Shown: positions 57,501-64,000 of the stretch, piece after piece
Layout of the letters: the number at the start of each line of letters is the position of its first letter
How positions within the stretch are numbered: position 1 is the first letter of the stretch
Source: DASZFV01 sp036494575
Lineage (GTDB): Bacteria; Myxococcota_A; Polyangia; Fen-1088
NCBI GenBank assembly: GCA_036494575.1
Contig: DASXOE010000020.1
Span: 1 to 64,000, forward strand
DNA length: 64,000 nt
Reading direction: 5' to 3'
Notes under the pieces: generated by a model
The model's database searches: none
What the model saw: the letters and a program-made list of their open reading frames with translations, nothing else
Told to the model about the DNA's origin: nothing
Position numbers and translations under genes: made by a program

Positions 57501-60231
57501 CATGATGGCGCACGCCTTCGAGCGCTACTTCACGACGAGCGGCCTCTTCGGCACGCCGCAAAGCTGCCTCGCCATGGTCGACCGCCTGCGCGAGGCGGGC
57601 GTCGACGAGATCGCCTGCCTCATCGACTTCGGCGTGGCCGACGACGACGTCCTCGCGAGCCTCGTGCACCTCGACGATCTGCGCGCGCGGTGCAACAAGG
57701 AGAGCGCCGGGGCGATCGACGCGCCGGCCCCCGAGCACGGCATCGCCGCCGAGCTGCGCCGGCATCGGGTCACGCACCTGCAGTGCACGCCCTCGATGGC
57801 GCGCATGCTGCTGAGCGAGCCCGAGACGCGCGCCGCCCTGCCCTCGCTGCGCAAGGTCCTGCTGGGCGGCGAGGCCTTGCCGGAGGCGCTCGCGGCCGAG
57901 CTCCTGACCGTGCTCGCGCCCGACGCCGAGCTGCACAACATGTACGGCCCGACGGAGACGACGGTTTGGTCGACGACGGCGCGCGTGCGCGCGGGCGCGC
58001 CGCTCACGATCGGCCGCCCCATCGCCAACACGCGCGTCCTCATCCTCGATCGTGACGGCCGGCCCGCGCCCATCGGCGTCGCGGGCGAGCTCCACATCGG
58101 CGGCGCGGGCGTCGTGCGCGGCTACCTCGGCCGTGAGGACCTGACGCGCGAGCGCTTCGTCCCCGACGCGTACGCGCGTGACGCGGACGCGCGCCTCTAC
58201 AAAACCGGGGATCTCGCGCGCTGGCGCGCCGACGGGGAGATCGAGTTCCTGGGCCGGCTAGACCACCAGGTGAAGCTCAGCGGGTACCGCATCGAGCTCG
58301 GCGAGATCGAGGCGGCGCTCGGGCGCCATCCGGCGGTCAAGAACAGCGTCGTCGTCGCGCGCGAGGACACGCCAGGCGACAAGCGCCTCGTCGCCTACGT
58401 CGTCCCGCGCGACACCGCGAGCTCGCCCGAGGCCGCAGGCGGGAACGACGCCGTCACGGGCTGGCAAGCCATTTGGAACGAGACCTACGCCGGCGGCGGC
58501 GCGCAAGCGCTCACGGCCGACGGAGACGGCCGGGCCGACCTCGAAGCCAAGCTCGAAGACGACATCGTCGGCTGGCGCAGCAGCTACACGGGCGAGCTCA
58601 TCCCGGTCGCCGAGATGCGGGAGTGGCTCGAGCACACGGTGGCGCGCATCATGGCGCTGTCGCCGCGGCACGTGCTCGAGATCGGGTGCGGCACGGGCAT
58701 GATCTTGTCGCGCGTCGCGCCCTCGTGCGCGCGCTACGTGGGGCTCGACTTCTCGCCCGCCGTGCTGACGCGCCTGCGCGCGCGCTTGGAGCGGCGCCCC
58801 CTGCCCCAGGTCGAGCTGCGCCAGGCGGCGGCACACGAGCTCGCCGCCATCCAGCCGGCGGGCTTCGACGTCGTCGTGCTGAACTCCGTCGCGCAGTACT
58901 TCCCCGACGTTCGCTACCTCATGAACGTGCTGCGGCTGGCGCTGGACGCACTCGCCCCGGGAGGCGCCGTGTTCGTGGGCGACGTGCGCAGCCTGCCGCT
59001 CTTCGAGGCGTTCGCGACGTCCGTCGAGCTCGCGCAGGCGCCCGACGCGCTCGACGTGGGCGAGCTCGCGACGCGCATCGAACGGCGGCGCCGCCACGAC
59101 GGCGAGCTCGTGATCGATCCGGAGCTCTTCCACGCGCTCCGCTCCGAGCTACCCGACCTCGCCGCCGTCGACGTCCAGCTCAAGCGCGGGCTCCACGCCA
59201 ACGAGATGAGCCGCTTCCGCTACGACGTCGTGCTGCGCAAGCGCGGCGCCGTCGCCGTGCGCGACGAGGCCGCGGCGGCGGCCGCCTCTCGCGCCTCCGA
59301 CGTCGCGGCGCCCGTGTCCGCGCAGACCTTCGCCGAGCTCGAGCGGCTCCTGGCCCAGGCCCCGGCCAACCTCGAGGTGCGCGACGTGCCGAACGCGCGC
59401 GTCGCGCGCGAGCTCGACGCGCTGGCGCGGCTCGCGCAGAAGCCCCGTCCCGCCACCGTCGCCGACCTGCGCGCGCGCCTCGACGGGGGCGGAGCCGCCG
59501 GCGTAGAGCCCGAGGCGCTGTGGACGCTGGCGCCGGACTACGACGTCGCCATCACCTGGTCGGCCAGCGGACCGCGGGCCTTCGACGCGCGCTTCCGGCG
59601 GCGCGACGCCGGCCCGCTGGCTCCGGTGGCGCCCGCCGACGGCGCGCCCCGCGCCCTGGCCAGGCCCTGGGAGAGCTACGCGCGCGGCCCCGAGCGGCGC
59701 GCGAGCGGCGGCGGCGAGCTCGTGTCGGACCTGCGCGCGCGGCTCAAGCAGACCTTGCCCCCCTACATGATTCCGAGCGCGTTCGTCGTACTCGACGCGC
59801 TGCCGCTCACGGCCAATGGGAAGGTCAACCGCAAGGCGCTCCCCGCGCCCGATCGCGATCGTCACGAGGCTGCCGCCGCCTACGTCGCGCCCGCGAGCGA
59901 GCTCGAGCGCATCATCACGGAGGTCTGGCAGGCGCTGCTCGGGCTCGGCCAGGTGAGCACGCAGGACAATCTTTTCGATCTGGGCGCGAACTCGCTCCTC
60001 ATGGTGCAGGCCAACGGCCGCCTCAAGACGGCGCTCGGGCGCGATCTCTCGCTCGTCGAGATGTTCCGCTTCCCCAGCATCGCCACGCTCGCGGCCCACC
60101 TGGCCGCCGCGGGGACGGGCGACGGCGCCAAGGCCGACGGGCGCTCGGAGGCGGCCGATCGCGGGCAAGACCGCGGCCAGCAGCGCCGCGATGCCTTGTT
60201 GCGCCGTCGCCCGCCGCGCGAGCGCTCCTGA
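54502..60231 (+). CDS. NRPS C-A-PCP with luciferase-like monooxygenase and methyltransferase inside the A domain
   Basis: About 1909 aa from ATG at 54502. C domain (1-440): YPLSPVQAGMLFNRL, FHGVLDG (HxxxDG). A begins near 450; A3 FTSGSTGRPKGVMIE (~611), A4 FDISVLE (~659). Residues ~703-1066 are a luciferase-like monooxygenase (MDFSLFYFAS; TPERHFHEFGGIYPNPSV; GLSFASGWHANDF). A resumes at ~1079, A5 NMYGPTETT (~1145), A8 RLDHQVKLSGYRIE (~1250). A methyltransferase (~1321-1620, VLEIGCGTGM) precedes A10 NGKVNRKALP (~1771). PCP ~1793-1870 (LGANSLL). I read the code as DILQLGMVWK, near the Gly code DILQLGLIWK. No TE. Myxothiazol/melithiazol NRPSs carry a monooxygenase in a Gly A domain; the extra methyltransferase would give an N-methylated glycine unit. 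Confidence 0.95.
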   Translation: MTSDRDERYPLSPVQAGMLFNRLSAPASGVDIEQMIAGLPEEVDAAALEQAWRLVVERHAVLRTSFSWGGPGAPEQRVAAAVEVPFALHDWRGVPSAEQDERLEAFLVDDRRRGFDLARAPLLRFALFRRGADDAQLVWTFFHGVLDGGSFVAIVNEAFDVYEALRRGEKPSAPAPLPYRAHIEWLEGELRAKAEAARAFWHARLEGFAAPNVLTAAGSDGAAPRGHGERAFRLSHGETARLRAFGEAAGLTLNTFVQGAWALVIAASTGEDDVVFGATRACRRSSVPGAEGMAGVFINTLPLRLAVDAAASAGDWLRVVRERHREVRAFEHTPLADVLAASDVPGDQSLFESIIVFNERLMEAVMQAQGGAWARRTFRWIEQTNFPITLFGYAEDELLLKLSYDRARLDDEAATRLTERLRAVLAALAANPEARIGDLPTVAPEERALVVERWNDTRVDVPRDRCVHELIEAQAAATPDAVAVVYRDARLTYRELDQRADALARTLQARGVGPDTLVGLFVDRSLEMVVGLLGILKAGGAYVPLDPEYPTERLAMMLEDSQARVIVTRTALRSALPPRADAEIVTVELAEASAPAAGAPTLHRAVAPHNLAYVIFTSGSTGRPKGVMIEHRNVINFFAGMDARIGADRGVWLAVTSISFDISVLELLWTLARGFEVVVHGDGDRRAAAEGSARSEPGDGRGRMDFSLFYFASAAGAAVGQRYRLLLEGTKFADAHGFSAVWTPERHFHEFGGIYPNPSVTGAALAVLTRNVQIRAGSVVLPLHNPIRVAEEWSVVDNLSGGRVGLSFASGWHANDFALMPESYADRKNVMIRGIETVRRLWRGESVPARSGTGAEIQVRVLPRAVQAEPPLWVTAAGSPDTFRFAGELGANVLTNMLGQSVADLTAKIAVYREARRAHGHAGPGQVSLMLHTFVGVDRDEVRAKVRDPFMAYLETSTDLIKKAKWEFPAFAQPGKDRAGAPAAPAAPGEVVLTPEETQVMMAHAFERYFTTSGLFGTPQSCLAMVDRLREAGVDEIACLIDFGVADDDVLASLVHLDDLRARCNKESAGAIDAPAPEHGIAAELRRHRVTHLQCTPSMARMLLSEPETRAALPSLRKVLLGGEALPEALAAELLTVLAPDAELHNMYGPTETTVWSTTARVRAGAPLTIGRPIANTRVLILDRDGRPAPIGVAGELHIGGAGVVRGYLGREDLTRERFVPDAYARDADARLYKTGDLARWRADGEIEFLGRLDHQVKLSGYRIELGEIEAALGRHPAVKNSVVVAREDTPGDKRLVAYVVPRDTASSPEAAGGNDAVTGWQAIWNETYAGGGAQALTADGDGRADLEAKLEDDIVGWRSSYTGELIPVAEMREWLEHTVARIMALSPRHVLEIGCGTGMILSRVAPSCARYVGLDFSPAVLTRLRARLERRPLPQVELRQAAAHELAAIQPAGFDVVVLNSVAQYFPDVRYLMNVLRLALDALAPGGAVFVGDVRSLPLFEAFATSVELAQAPDALDVGELATRIERRRRHDGELVIDPELFHALRSELPDLAAVDVQLKRGLHANEMSRFRYDVVLRKRGAVAVRDEAAAAAASRASDVAAPVSAQTFAELERLLAQAPANLEVRDVPNARVARELDALARLAQKPRPATVADLRARLDGGGAAGVEPEALWTLAPDYDVAITWSASGPRAFDARFRRRDAGPLAPVAPADGAPRALARPWESYARGPERRASGGGELVSDLRARLKQTLPPYMIPSAFVVLDALPLTANGKVNRKALPAPDRDRHEAAAAYVAPASELERIITEVWQALLGLGQVSTQDNLFDLGANSLLMVQANGRLKTALGRDLSLVEMFRFPSIATLAAHLAAAGTGDGAKADGRSEAADRGQDRGQQRRDALLRRRPPRERS

Positions 60232-60262
60232 TGCCCGCCGCGCGAGCGCCGCGGGGATGCCG

Positions 60263-61162
60263 TCAGGGCGCGCCTGGCCCGAGGCCCGTCAGCTTCTCGC
60301 TGACATCCCACAGCCGCGCCGCGACAGCGGCGTCGAGCGAGCGCGGCGACGAGCGCGCCTCGGCTGAATCGCGGAAGTAGCGGCCGCTCACGCCCTCGAG
60401 CGTCGGCGAGGCCGCGACGAACAGGCTCGTCGCGGCGCCCTCCTTCGGCCCGGGCCTCCCCCGGCGCGTCAGGAAGCGCAGCGGGGCGGGCCGGCCCTCG
60501 AAGGCCACGAGCAGGTTCGTGCCGATGACGCCCGGGTGCAGGCAGTTCGCCGTCACGCCAGTGCCCGCGAGACGCCGCGCGAGCTCGAACGTGAACAGCA
60601 TGTTGGCGTGCTTCGATTGATAGTAGGCGTCGAGGCGCTCGTAGGGCCTTTTCTCCCTCCCGAGATCGTCGAAGTCGAGGACGGCCATGCCCTCGACCTG
60701 CGAGGCGACGTTGACGATCCGCGCAGGCGCGCTCGCCTTCAAGGCGTCGAGCAAGAGGTTCGTCAGCAAGAACGGGGCGAGGTGATTGACGGCGAGCTGA
60801 GTCTCGAGTCCGTCGACGGTCGTCGAGCGCTTCGGCGTGATCACGGCCGCGTTGTTGACGAGCACGTGCAGGTGGTCGTGGCGGGCGCGGACCTCGGCGG
60901 CGAGCCGGCGCACCTCCGCCTGCGACGACAGGTCGGCCACGAGGAGCTCGACGTCGCGGCGCCCCGTGCGCCGCCCGATCTCCGAGACGGCGTCGCGGCC
61001 GCGCGCCGCATCGCGCCCGGCCACGATCACCGTGGCGCCACGCTCGGCGAGGCCGAGCGCCGTCTCGCGCCCGATGCCGCTCGTGGCGCCCGTGACGAGG
61101 CAGATCCGTCCCGCCATCGAGGGCGCGGAAGCCGGGGCGCCCCCGGGAGAAGCGCCGCTCAT
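60263..61162 (-). CDS. Short-chain dehydrogenase/reductase (retinol dehydrogenase/WWOX-like)
   Basis: About 299 aa from ATG at 61162. NAD(P) motif TGATSGIGRETALGL near residue 24; VLVNNAAVITP (NNAG-like) near 103; LAVNHLAPFLLTNLL; catalytic Ser in IVNVASQVEGM and Tyr/Lys in YYQSKHANMLF. TANCLHPGVIGTNL is typical of the retinol-dehydrogenase-like subgroup. It probably reduces or oxidises a carbonyl/alcohol on the pathway intermediate. It is the last gene of the minus-strand operon and overlaps the upstream hydrolase gene by 4 bp (ATGA). It ends 31 bp from the convergent NRPS. Confidence 0.88.
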   Translation of the reverse strand: MSGASPGGAPASAPSMAGRICLVTGATSGIGRETALGLAERGATVIVAGRDAARGRDAVSEIGRRTGRRDVELLVADLSSQAEVRRLAAEVRARHDHLHVLVNNAAVITPKRSTTVDGLETQLAVNHLAPFLLTNLLLDALKASAPARIVNVASQVEGMAVLDFDDLGREKRPYERLDAYYQSKHANMLFTFELARRLAGTGVTANCLHPGVIGTNLLVAFEGRPAPLRFLTRRGRPGPKEGAATSLFVAASPTLEGVSGRYFRDSAEARSSPRSLDAAVAARLWDVSEKLTGLGPGAP

Positions 61163-62040
61163 GGCGCCGCCCGCGCGACGCGCGCCCCGCCAGCGACCAG
61201 CGTCGCGCGCGCCCAGGCGTCGATGGACGCGAAAAGCGCGTCTTGCTGGCTCCGCAGCGTGAGGGTGTGATCCGCGATGTTCATGAACTCGACTCGAACG
61301 CGCGGATGACCGCGCAGCGCCGGGAAGGTGTCGCCGAACTGTCCCGCGTAATTGTAGAACTCCGTCATACCGCCTCCCGTGAACACGAAGAAGAGCTCGG
61401 CGTCGCGCGCCAAGATTGCTTTCAGCTCCGCGAGGCAGATTTCCCGCGGCGGGAACTCGCGCACGAAGCCCACGCCTCCGGGGTTGTCGCCCGCAGGCGC
61501 CCCGCCAGCCTGCGCGCCGGCACGGGCCTTCCACCAGGAGAGCGGGCTCGCGGCGACGCGGCGCCAGCTGCGCGCGCTCAGCAGGTGGCGTCCGTACTGG
61601 CGGACGTAGTAGCCGTTCGTGCGATAGGCGGCGCCGTCGATGAGCACGGCGCCCACGACGCGCGCGTCCTCGTGCGCGAGACGCTGCGCGTTCTCCGCGC
61701 CCGCGCACAGGCCCATGGGAACGAACCGGTCGGCGATCCCAGACGCCGCGAGAAAGTCCATGGCCTCGATCCCCTCGGCGAGCATGCTCTGCTCGAGGCT
61801 CAGCTCGTCGCGGCGCGGCTCGCTCTCGCCAAGCCCCGAGTAATCGAAGCGCAACACGGGCAGGCCGGCCGCCGCCAGCTGGCGCGCGAGCGTCACGTAG
61901 AAACGGTTGGGACCGACGCGGTGAAGCAGCCCCGCGTTGAGCAGAAGGACGGCGGGCCGCCCCGCGGCGCCGCCCGCTGGCTCGGTGAGAATGCCCGACA
62001 GCGACTTGGCGGCGCCGAAGGTGACGGGACGCTCCTTCAC
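61159..62040 (-). CDS. Alpha/beta-hydrolase with Cys in the nucleophile position (GLCAG)
   Basis: About 293 aa from GTG at 62040, which overlaps the previous gene's TGA (GTGA). The fold is clear: PAVLLLNAGLLHRVGPNRFY, LPVLRFDYSGLGESEPRRDE (oxyanion region and beta4 Asp loop). The nucleophile elbow reads PMGLCAGAENAQ, so GxCxG in place of GxSxG. Late: FMNIADHTLTL with the His expected for the triad. The Cys could still act as a nucleophile. Comparable hydrolases occur as a pair in exosortase-A EPS loci (hydrolase 1 type). Offloading or transferring the carrier-bound product is the inferred role. Confidence 0.85.
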   Translation of the reverse strand: MKERPVTFGAAKSLSGILTEPAGGAAGRPAVLLLNAGLLHRVGPNRFYVTLARQLAAAGLPVLRFDYSGLGESEPRRDELSLEQSMLAEGIEAMDFLAASGIADRFVPMGLCAGAENAQRLAHEDARVVGAVLIDGAAYRTNGYYVRQYGRHLLSARSWRRVAASPLSWWKARAGAQAGGAPAGDNPGGVGFVREFPPREICLAELKAILARDAELFFVFTGGGMTEFYNYAGQFGDTFPALRGHPRVRVEFMNIADHTLTLRSQQDALFASIDAWARATLVAGGARVARAAP

Positions 62041-62834
62041 GACTCGCTCCTCGACAGCCACGCGGCGATGAGGTCCTGCGTCTGGCGCGCGCCCGCCGTG
62101 CCCTCGACGCGGTGTTGCTTCCACACCTCGGCCTCGGCGAGCACCTCGTGATCGACGCGCGCGCCCCGCGCCGCGAGCCTGGCGTCCAGGCGGTCCGCTC
62201 CTTCGAGCGCGGCGCGCTCGATGATGAGGGCCCGCGGCGCCGTGCGCGGCAGGTGGGCGAGGTCGACGGCGGCGATCGAGCGCCGCATCGCCTCGGTCAC
62301 GCGGAACCCCAGGATCTCGTCGCCGCCGTCGGAGACCTGCGCGGGCGGAAGGCGGCGCCAGGTGGCGTAGGAGTCCCGCCAGGCGCGTTGAGCCGCGAAG
62401 CCCGCCTCGAGGTACTTCGCCCCCTCTGCGACCGGTTCCCAGAGCACGAGGCGGCCGACGTCCTCGCGCCGCGCGGCCGCGAGCGCGGCGAGCGTCGCGC
62501 CGAAACGAAGCCCGAGCAGCGTGACGTGCGCGACGCCCTTGCCGCGCTTGGCCTCCTCGACGGCCGCGGCGACGTCACCGAGCCACACGTCGACGTCGCC
62601 GTGCTCGGTGGCGCCGGCCGAGTCGCCCGCCCCCGAGTAGTCGAACCTCAGCACGGAGAAGCCGTCCTTGGCGAGACGCACGGCCAGCTGGCGCAACACC
62701 CGGTGCGCGCGGATGGCCTCTTGCCACAGCGGCGCGCACACGACGAGCGCGCGCGACGTGGCCGCGGCCCGCGGCGGCTCGTGCCAGACCCCGAACAGCG
62801 AGCGCGCTGGTTCGCCGAAGTAGAAAGCCGGCAC
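62037..62834 (-). CDS. Alpha/beta-hydrolase with no nucleophile Ser (GLRFG)
   Basis: 265 aa from GTG at 62834, with AAGGAG lying over the end of the NRPS gene. The fold is shown by ALVVCAPLWQEAIRAHRVLR, FSVLRFDYSGAGDSAGATE, then the nucleophile elbow VTLLGLRFGATLAAL. The normal Ser is Arg (GxRxG), so this is unlikely to be a Ser hydrolase; it may be a structural or binding partner. The same GLRxGA elbow is known from a hydrolase-2 group of exosortase-A EPS loci. It lies 4 bp from the upstream NRPS and is coupled to the hydrolase-1-like gene downstream, the same order as in those loci. Confidence 0.85.
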   Translation of the reverse strand: MPAFYFGEPARSLFGVWHEPPRAAATSRALVVCAPLWQEAIRAHRVLRQLAVRLAKDGFSVLRFDYSGAGDSAGATEHGDVDVWLGDVAAAVEEAKRGKGVAHVTLLGLRFGATLAALAAARREDVGRLVLWEPVAEGAKYLEAGFAAQRAWRDSYATWRRLPPAQVSDGGDEILGFRVTEAMRRSIAAVDLAHLPRTAPRALIIERAALEGADRLDARLAARGARVDHEVLAEAEVWKQHRVEGTAGARQTQDLIAAWLSRSES

Positions 62835-62838
62835 GACC

Positions 62839-64000
62839 TCACTCCTTCGAGATCATGCGCTTGAGCGCTCCGAAGACCCCGCGCGCCTTGGGCGCATCGA
62901 GGCCGCGCGCCTGATCGCACTTGGCGGCGACCTGGGCGAGGTTCTGGAGAATGAGCTCGGCGACGCTGAGGCGCTTTTTCAACCGCTGCTCGATGTGGTG
63001 CACGACCTGCGTCGACAGCAGCGAGTGCCCGCCCAAATCGAAGAAGTTGTCGTAGATCGACACGCGCGGCACCCCCAGCACCTGCTGCCAGATCTCGGCG
63101 ATGGCCTGCTCGGTCGGCGTGCGCGGGGCCACGAAGCTGTCGACGACGCCGTCGACCGCGCCGGCTCCGGCGCCGCCTTGGACGGCGGCGGCCTGCGGCG
63201 CCGGCAGCGCCTTGCGATCGACCTTGCCGTTCGGCGTCAGCGGCAGCCGCTCGAGCGTGACGAAGGCGCTCGGGACCATCGGCTCCGGGAGCCGCTCGCG
63301 CAACATCCGGCGCAGGTCGGCGGCCGCGGGCACGGCGCCCGCGAGGTACGCGACGAGGCGCTGGTCGCCCGCCTGGCCTGATTCACCGGGCCGCGCGACG
63401 ACGACCGCCTCCCGAGCGCCCGACACCTCGCGCAAGACGAGCTCGACCTCGCCGAGCTCGACGCGGTGGCCGCGGATCTTGACCTGGTGATCGAGGCGCC
63501 CGAGGAACTCGACGCGGCCGTCGCCGAGATAGCGGCAGAGATCGCCCGTGCGGTAGAGCCGGCCCGCTCCGAACGGGTTCTCCACGAACCGCTCGGCCGT
63601 GAGCTCCGGACGCCCCAGGTATCCGCGCGCGACGCCCGCGCCCCCGATGTACAGCTCCCCCGGGACCCCGATGGGCACCGGCTCGCGGTGGGCGTCGAGA
63701 ATGTAGAGCGACGTGTTGGCGAGGGGCCGGCCGATCGGGATGGGTTGCGAGACGCCGCGCGACAGCGCGTCTCGATCGACCCGGAACGTCGTCGAATAGA
63801 TCGTCGTCTCCGTCGGGCCGTACCCGTTGAAGAGGTCGCCCCCGAACGCTGCCAGCAGGTCGCGCGCGAGCGCGGGCGGCAGCGCCTCGCCGCCCAGAAT
63901 CATGACCTCGAGCCCGCCGAGCGCCGCGCGGGCGGTGGCGTCGGCGACGAGCAGGCCCGCCATCGACGGCGTGCACTGAAAATGCGTCACGCCGTGGGCC
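62839..64000 (-). CDS. NRPS, C-terminal part of adenylation domain plus PCP (cut by window edge)
   Basis: The frame is open through 64000; at least 387 residues are visible. A-domain C-terminal half: HFQCTPSM, VMILGGEALPPALARDL, NGYGPTETTIYST (A5), ELYIGGAGVARGYLGR (A6), LYRTGDLCRYLGDGRVEFLG (A7), RLDHQVKIRGHRVELGEVE (A8), TPNGKVDRKALPA (A10). Then a PCP with FDLGGHSLLSTQ. It ends about 50 residues after the PCP Ser, without TE or C domain. Specificity residues visible from position 278 on read Q, I, G, G, I, Y, K; the first three are off-window. The resemblance to the interrupted A domain of the other NRPS (VTHxQCTPSM, LGGEALP) suggests the upstream part may also hold a monooxygenase insert. 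Confidence 0.92.
   Translation of the reverse strand, partial: AHGVTHFQCTPSMAGLLVADATARAALGGLEVMILGGEALPPALARDLLAAFGGDLFNGYGPTETTIYSTTFRVDRDALSRGVSQPIPIGRPLANTSLYILDAHREPVPIGVPGELYIGGAGVARGYLGRPELTAERFVENPFGAGRLYRTGDLCRYLGDGRVEFLGRLDHQVKIRGHRVELGEVELVLREVSGAREAVVVARPGESGQAGDQRLVAYLAGAVPAAADLRRMLRERLPEPMVPSAFVTLERLPLTPNGKVDRKALPAPQAAAVQGGAGAGAVDGVVDSFVAPRTPTEQAIAEIWQQVLGVPRVSIYDNFFDLGGHSLLSTQVVHHIEQRLKKRLSVAELILQNLAQVAAKCDQARGLDAPKARGVFGALKRMISKE

Noticed and set aside
48831..60231. Assignment to the myxothiazol or melithiazol cluster itself
   Set aside because: Only the inserted monooxygenase and glycine-like code agree; the PKS order, the extra methyltransferase, the missing thioesterase and the EPS neighbourhood all differ.
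60232..60262. Terminator between the convergent NRPS and SDR genes
   Set aside because: Only weak, interrupted complementarity (CCTGA/TCAGG, CCGCG/CGCGG) around the 31-bp gap; not a convincing hairpin.
1..64000. CRISPR arrays, insertion sequences, integrases, rRNA
   Set aside because: No regularly spaced repeats of CRISPR type, no transposase or integrase motif and no rRNA-like sequence was seen on reading the window.

Overview
The window is uniformly GC-rich, coding-dense DNA with many GTG starts and overlapping genes. Gene content suggests a myxobacterium or close relative (Myxococcota/Polyangia type): a planctomycete/myxobacterial-type DUF1587/1592/1595-family lipoprotein, RsbU/RsbW/STAS partner-switching genes, a histone-H1-like protein, a three-domain universal stress protein, a large exopolysaccharide (EPS) locus, and a hybrid PKS/NRPS locus beside it. 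The taxonomic call is inference from gene content; no rRNA or tRNA was seen.

Layout. 1-9 kb: a lipoprotein, a truncated cytochrome P450, a hemerythrin-like protein, a LemA-TPM-TPM operon, a triple universal stress protein and a beta-helix lipoprotein. 9-26 kb: an H1-like DNA-binding protein, small zinc-binding and LuxR-type proteins, an SDR, a lytic transglycosylase/M23 fusion, release factor 3, two adjacent ABC-F ATPases, an L-2-hydroxyglutarate-oxidase-like enzyme, a nucleotide-sugar epimerase and a three-gene partner-switching module.

26-48 kb: a Wzx/Wzy-type EPS locus. It has an initiating phosphoglycosyl transferase, GT2, GT4, GT-C and GT2-GtrA transferases, a Wzx flippase, a Wzy polymerase/ligase, a Wzz-like co-polymerase, a degenerate BY-kinase, a short OPX export lipoprotein with a convergent beta-barrel candidate porin, two polysaccharide deacetylases, two asparagine-synthase-like amidotransferases and a secreted lyase-like protein. 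Part of this set resembles exosortase-A-associated EPS loci, but no exosortase is in the window.

48-64 kb: a phosphopantetheinyl transferase, a one-module type I PKS with the unusual order KS-AT-KR-DH-ACP, and an NRPS whose adenylation domain is interrupted twice, by a luciferase-like monooxygenase between A4 and A5 and by a methyltransferase between A8 and A10. I read its specificity code as DILQLGMVWK, close to the glycine code. Convergent to it is an operon of a second NRPS (cut by the window edge), two alpha/beta-hydrolases lacking the nucleophile serine (GxRxG and GxCxG) and an SDR. The most interesting content is this 48-64 kb region and its possible link to the EPS locus.

A recurring TANNNT hexamer 5-8 nt upstream of start codons at eight genes suggests leaderless transcription is common here. 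No CRISPR array, insertion sequence or integrase was recognised.
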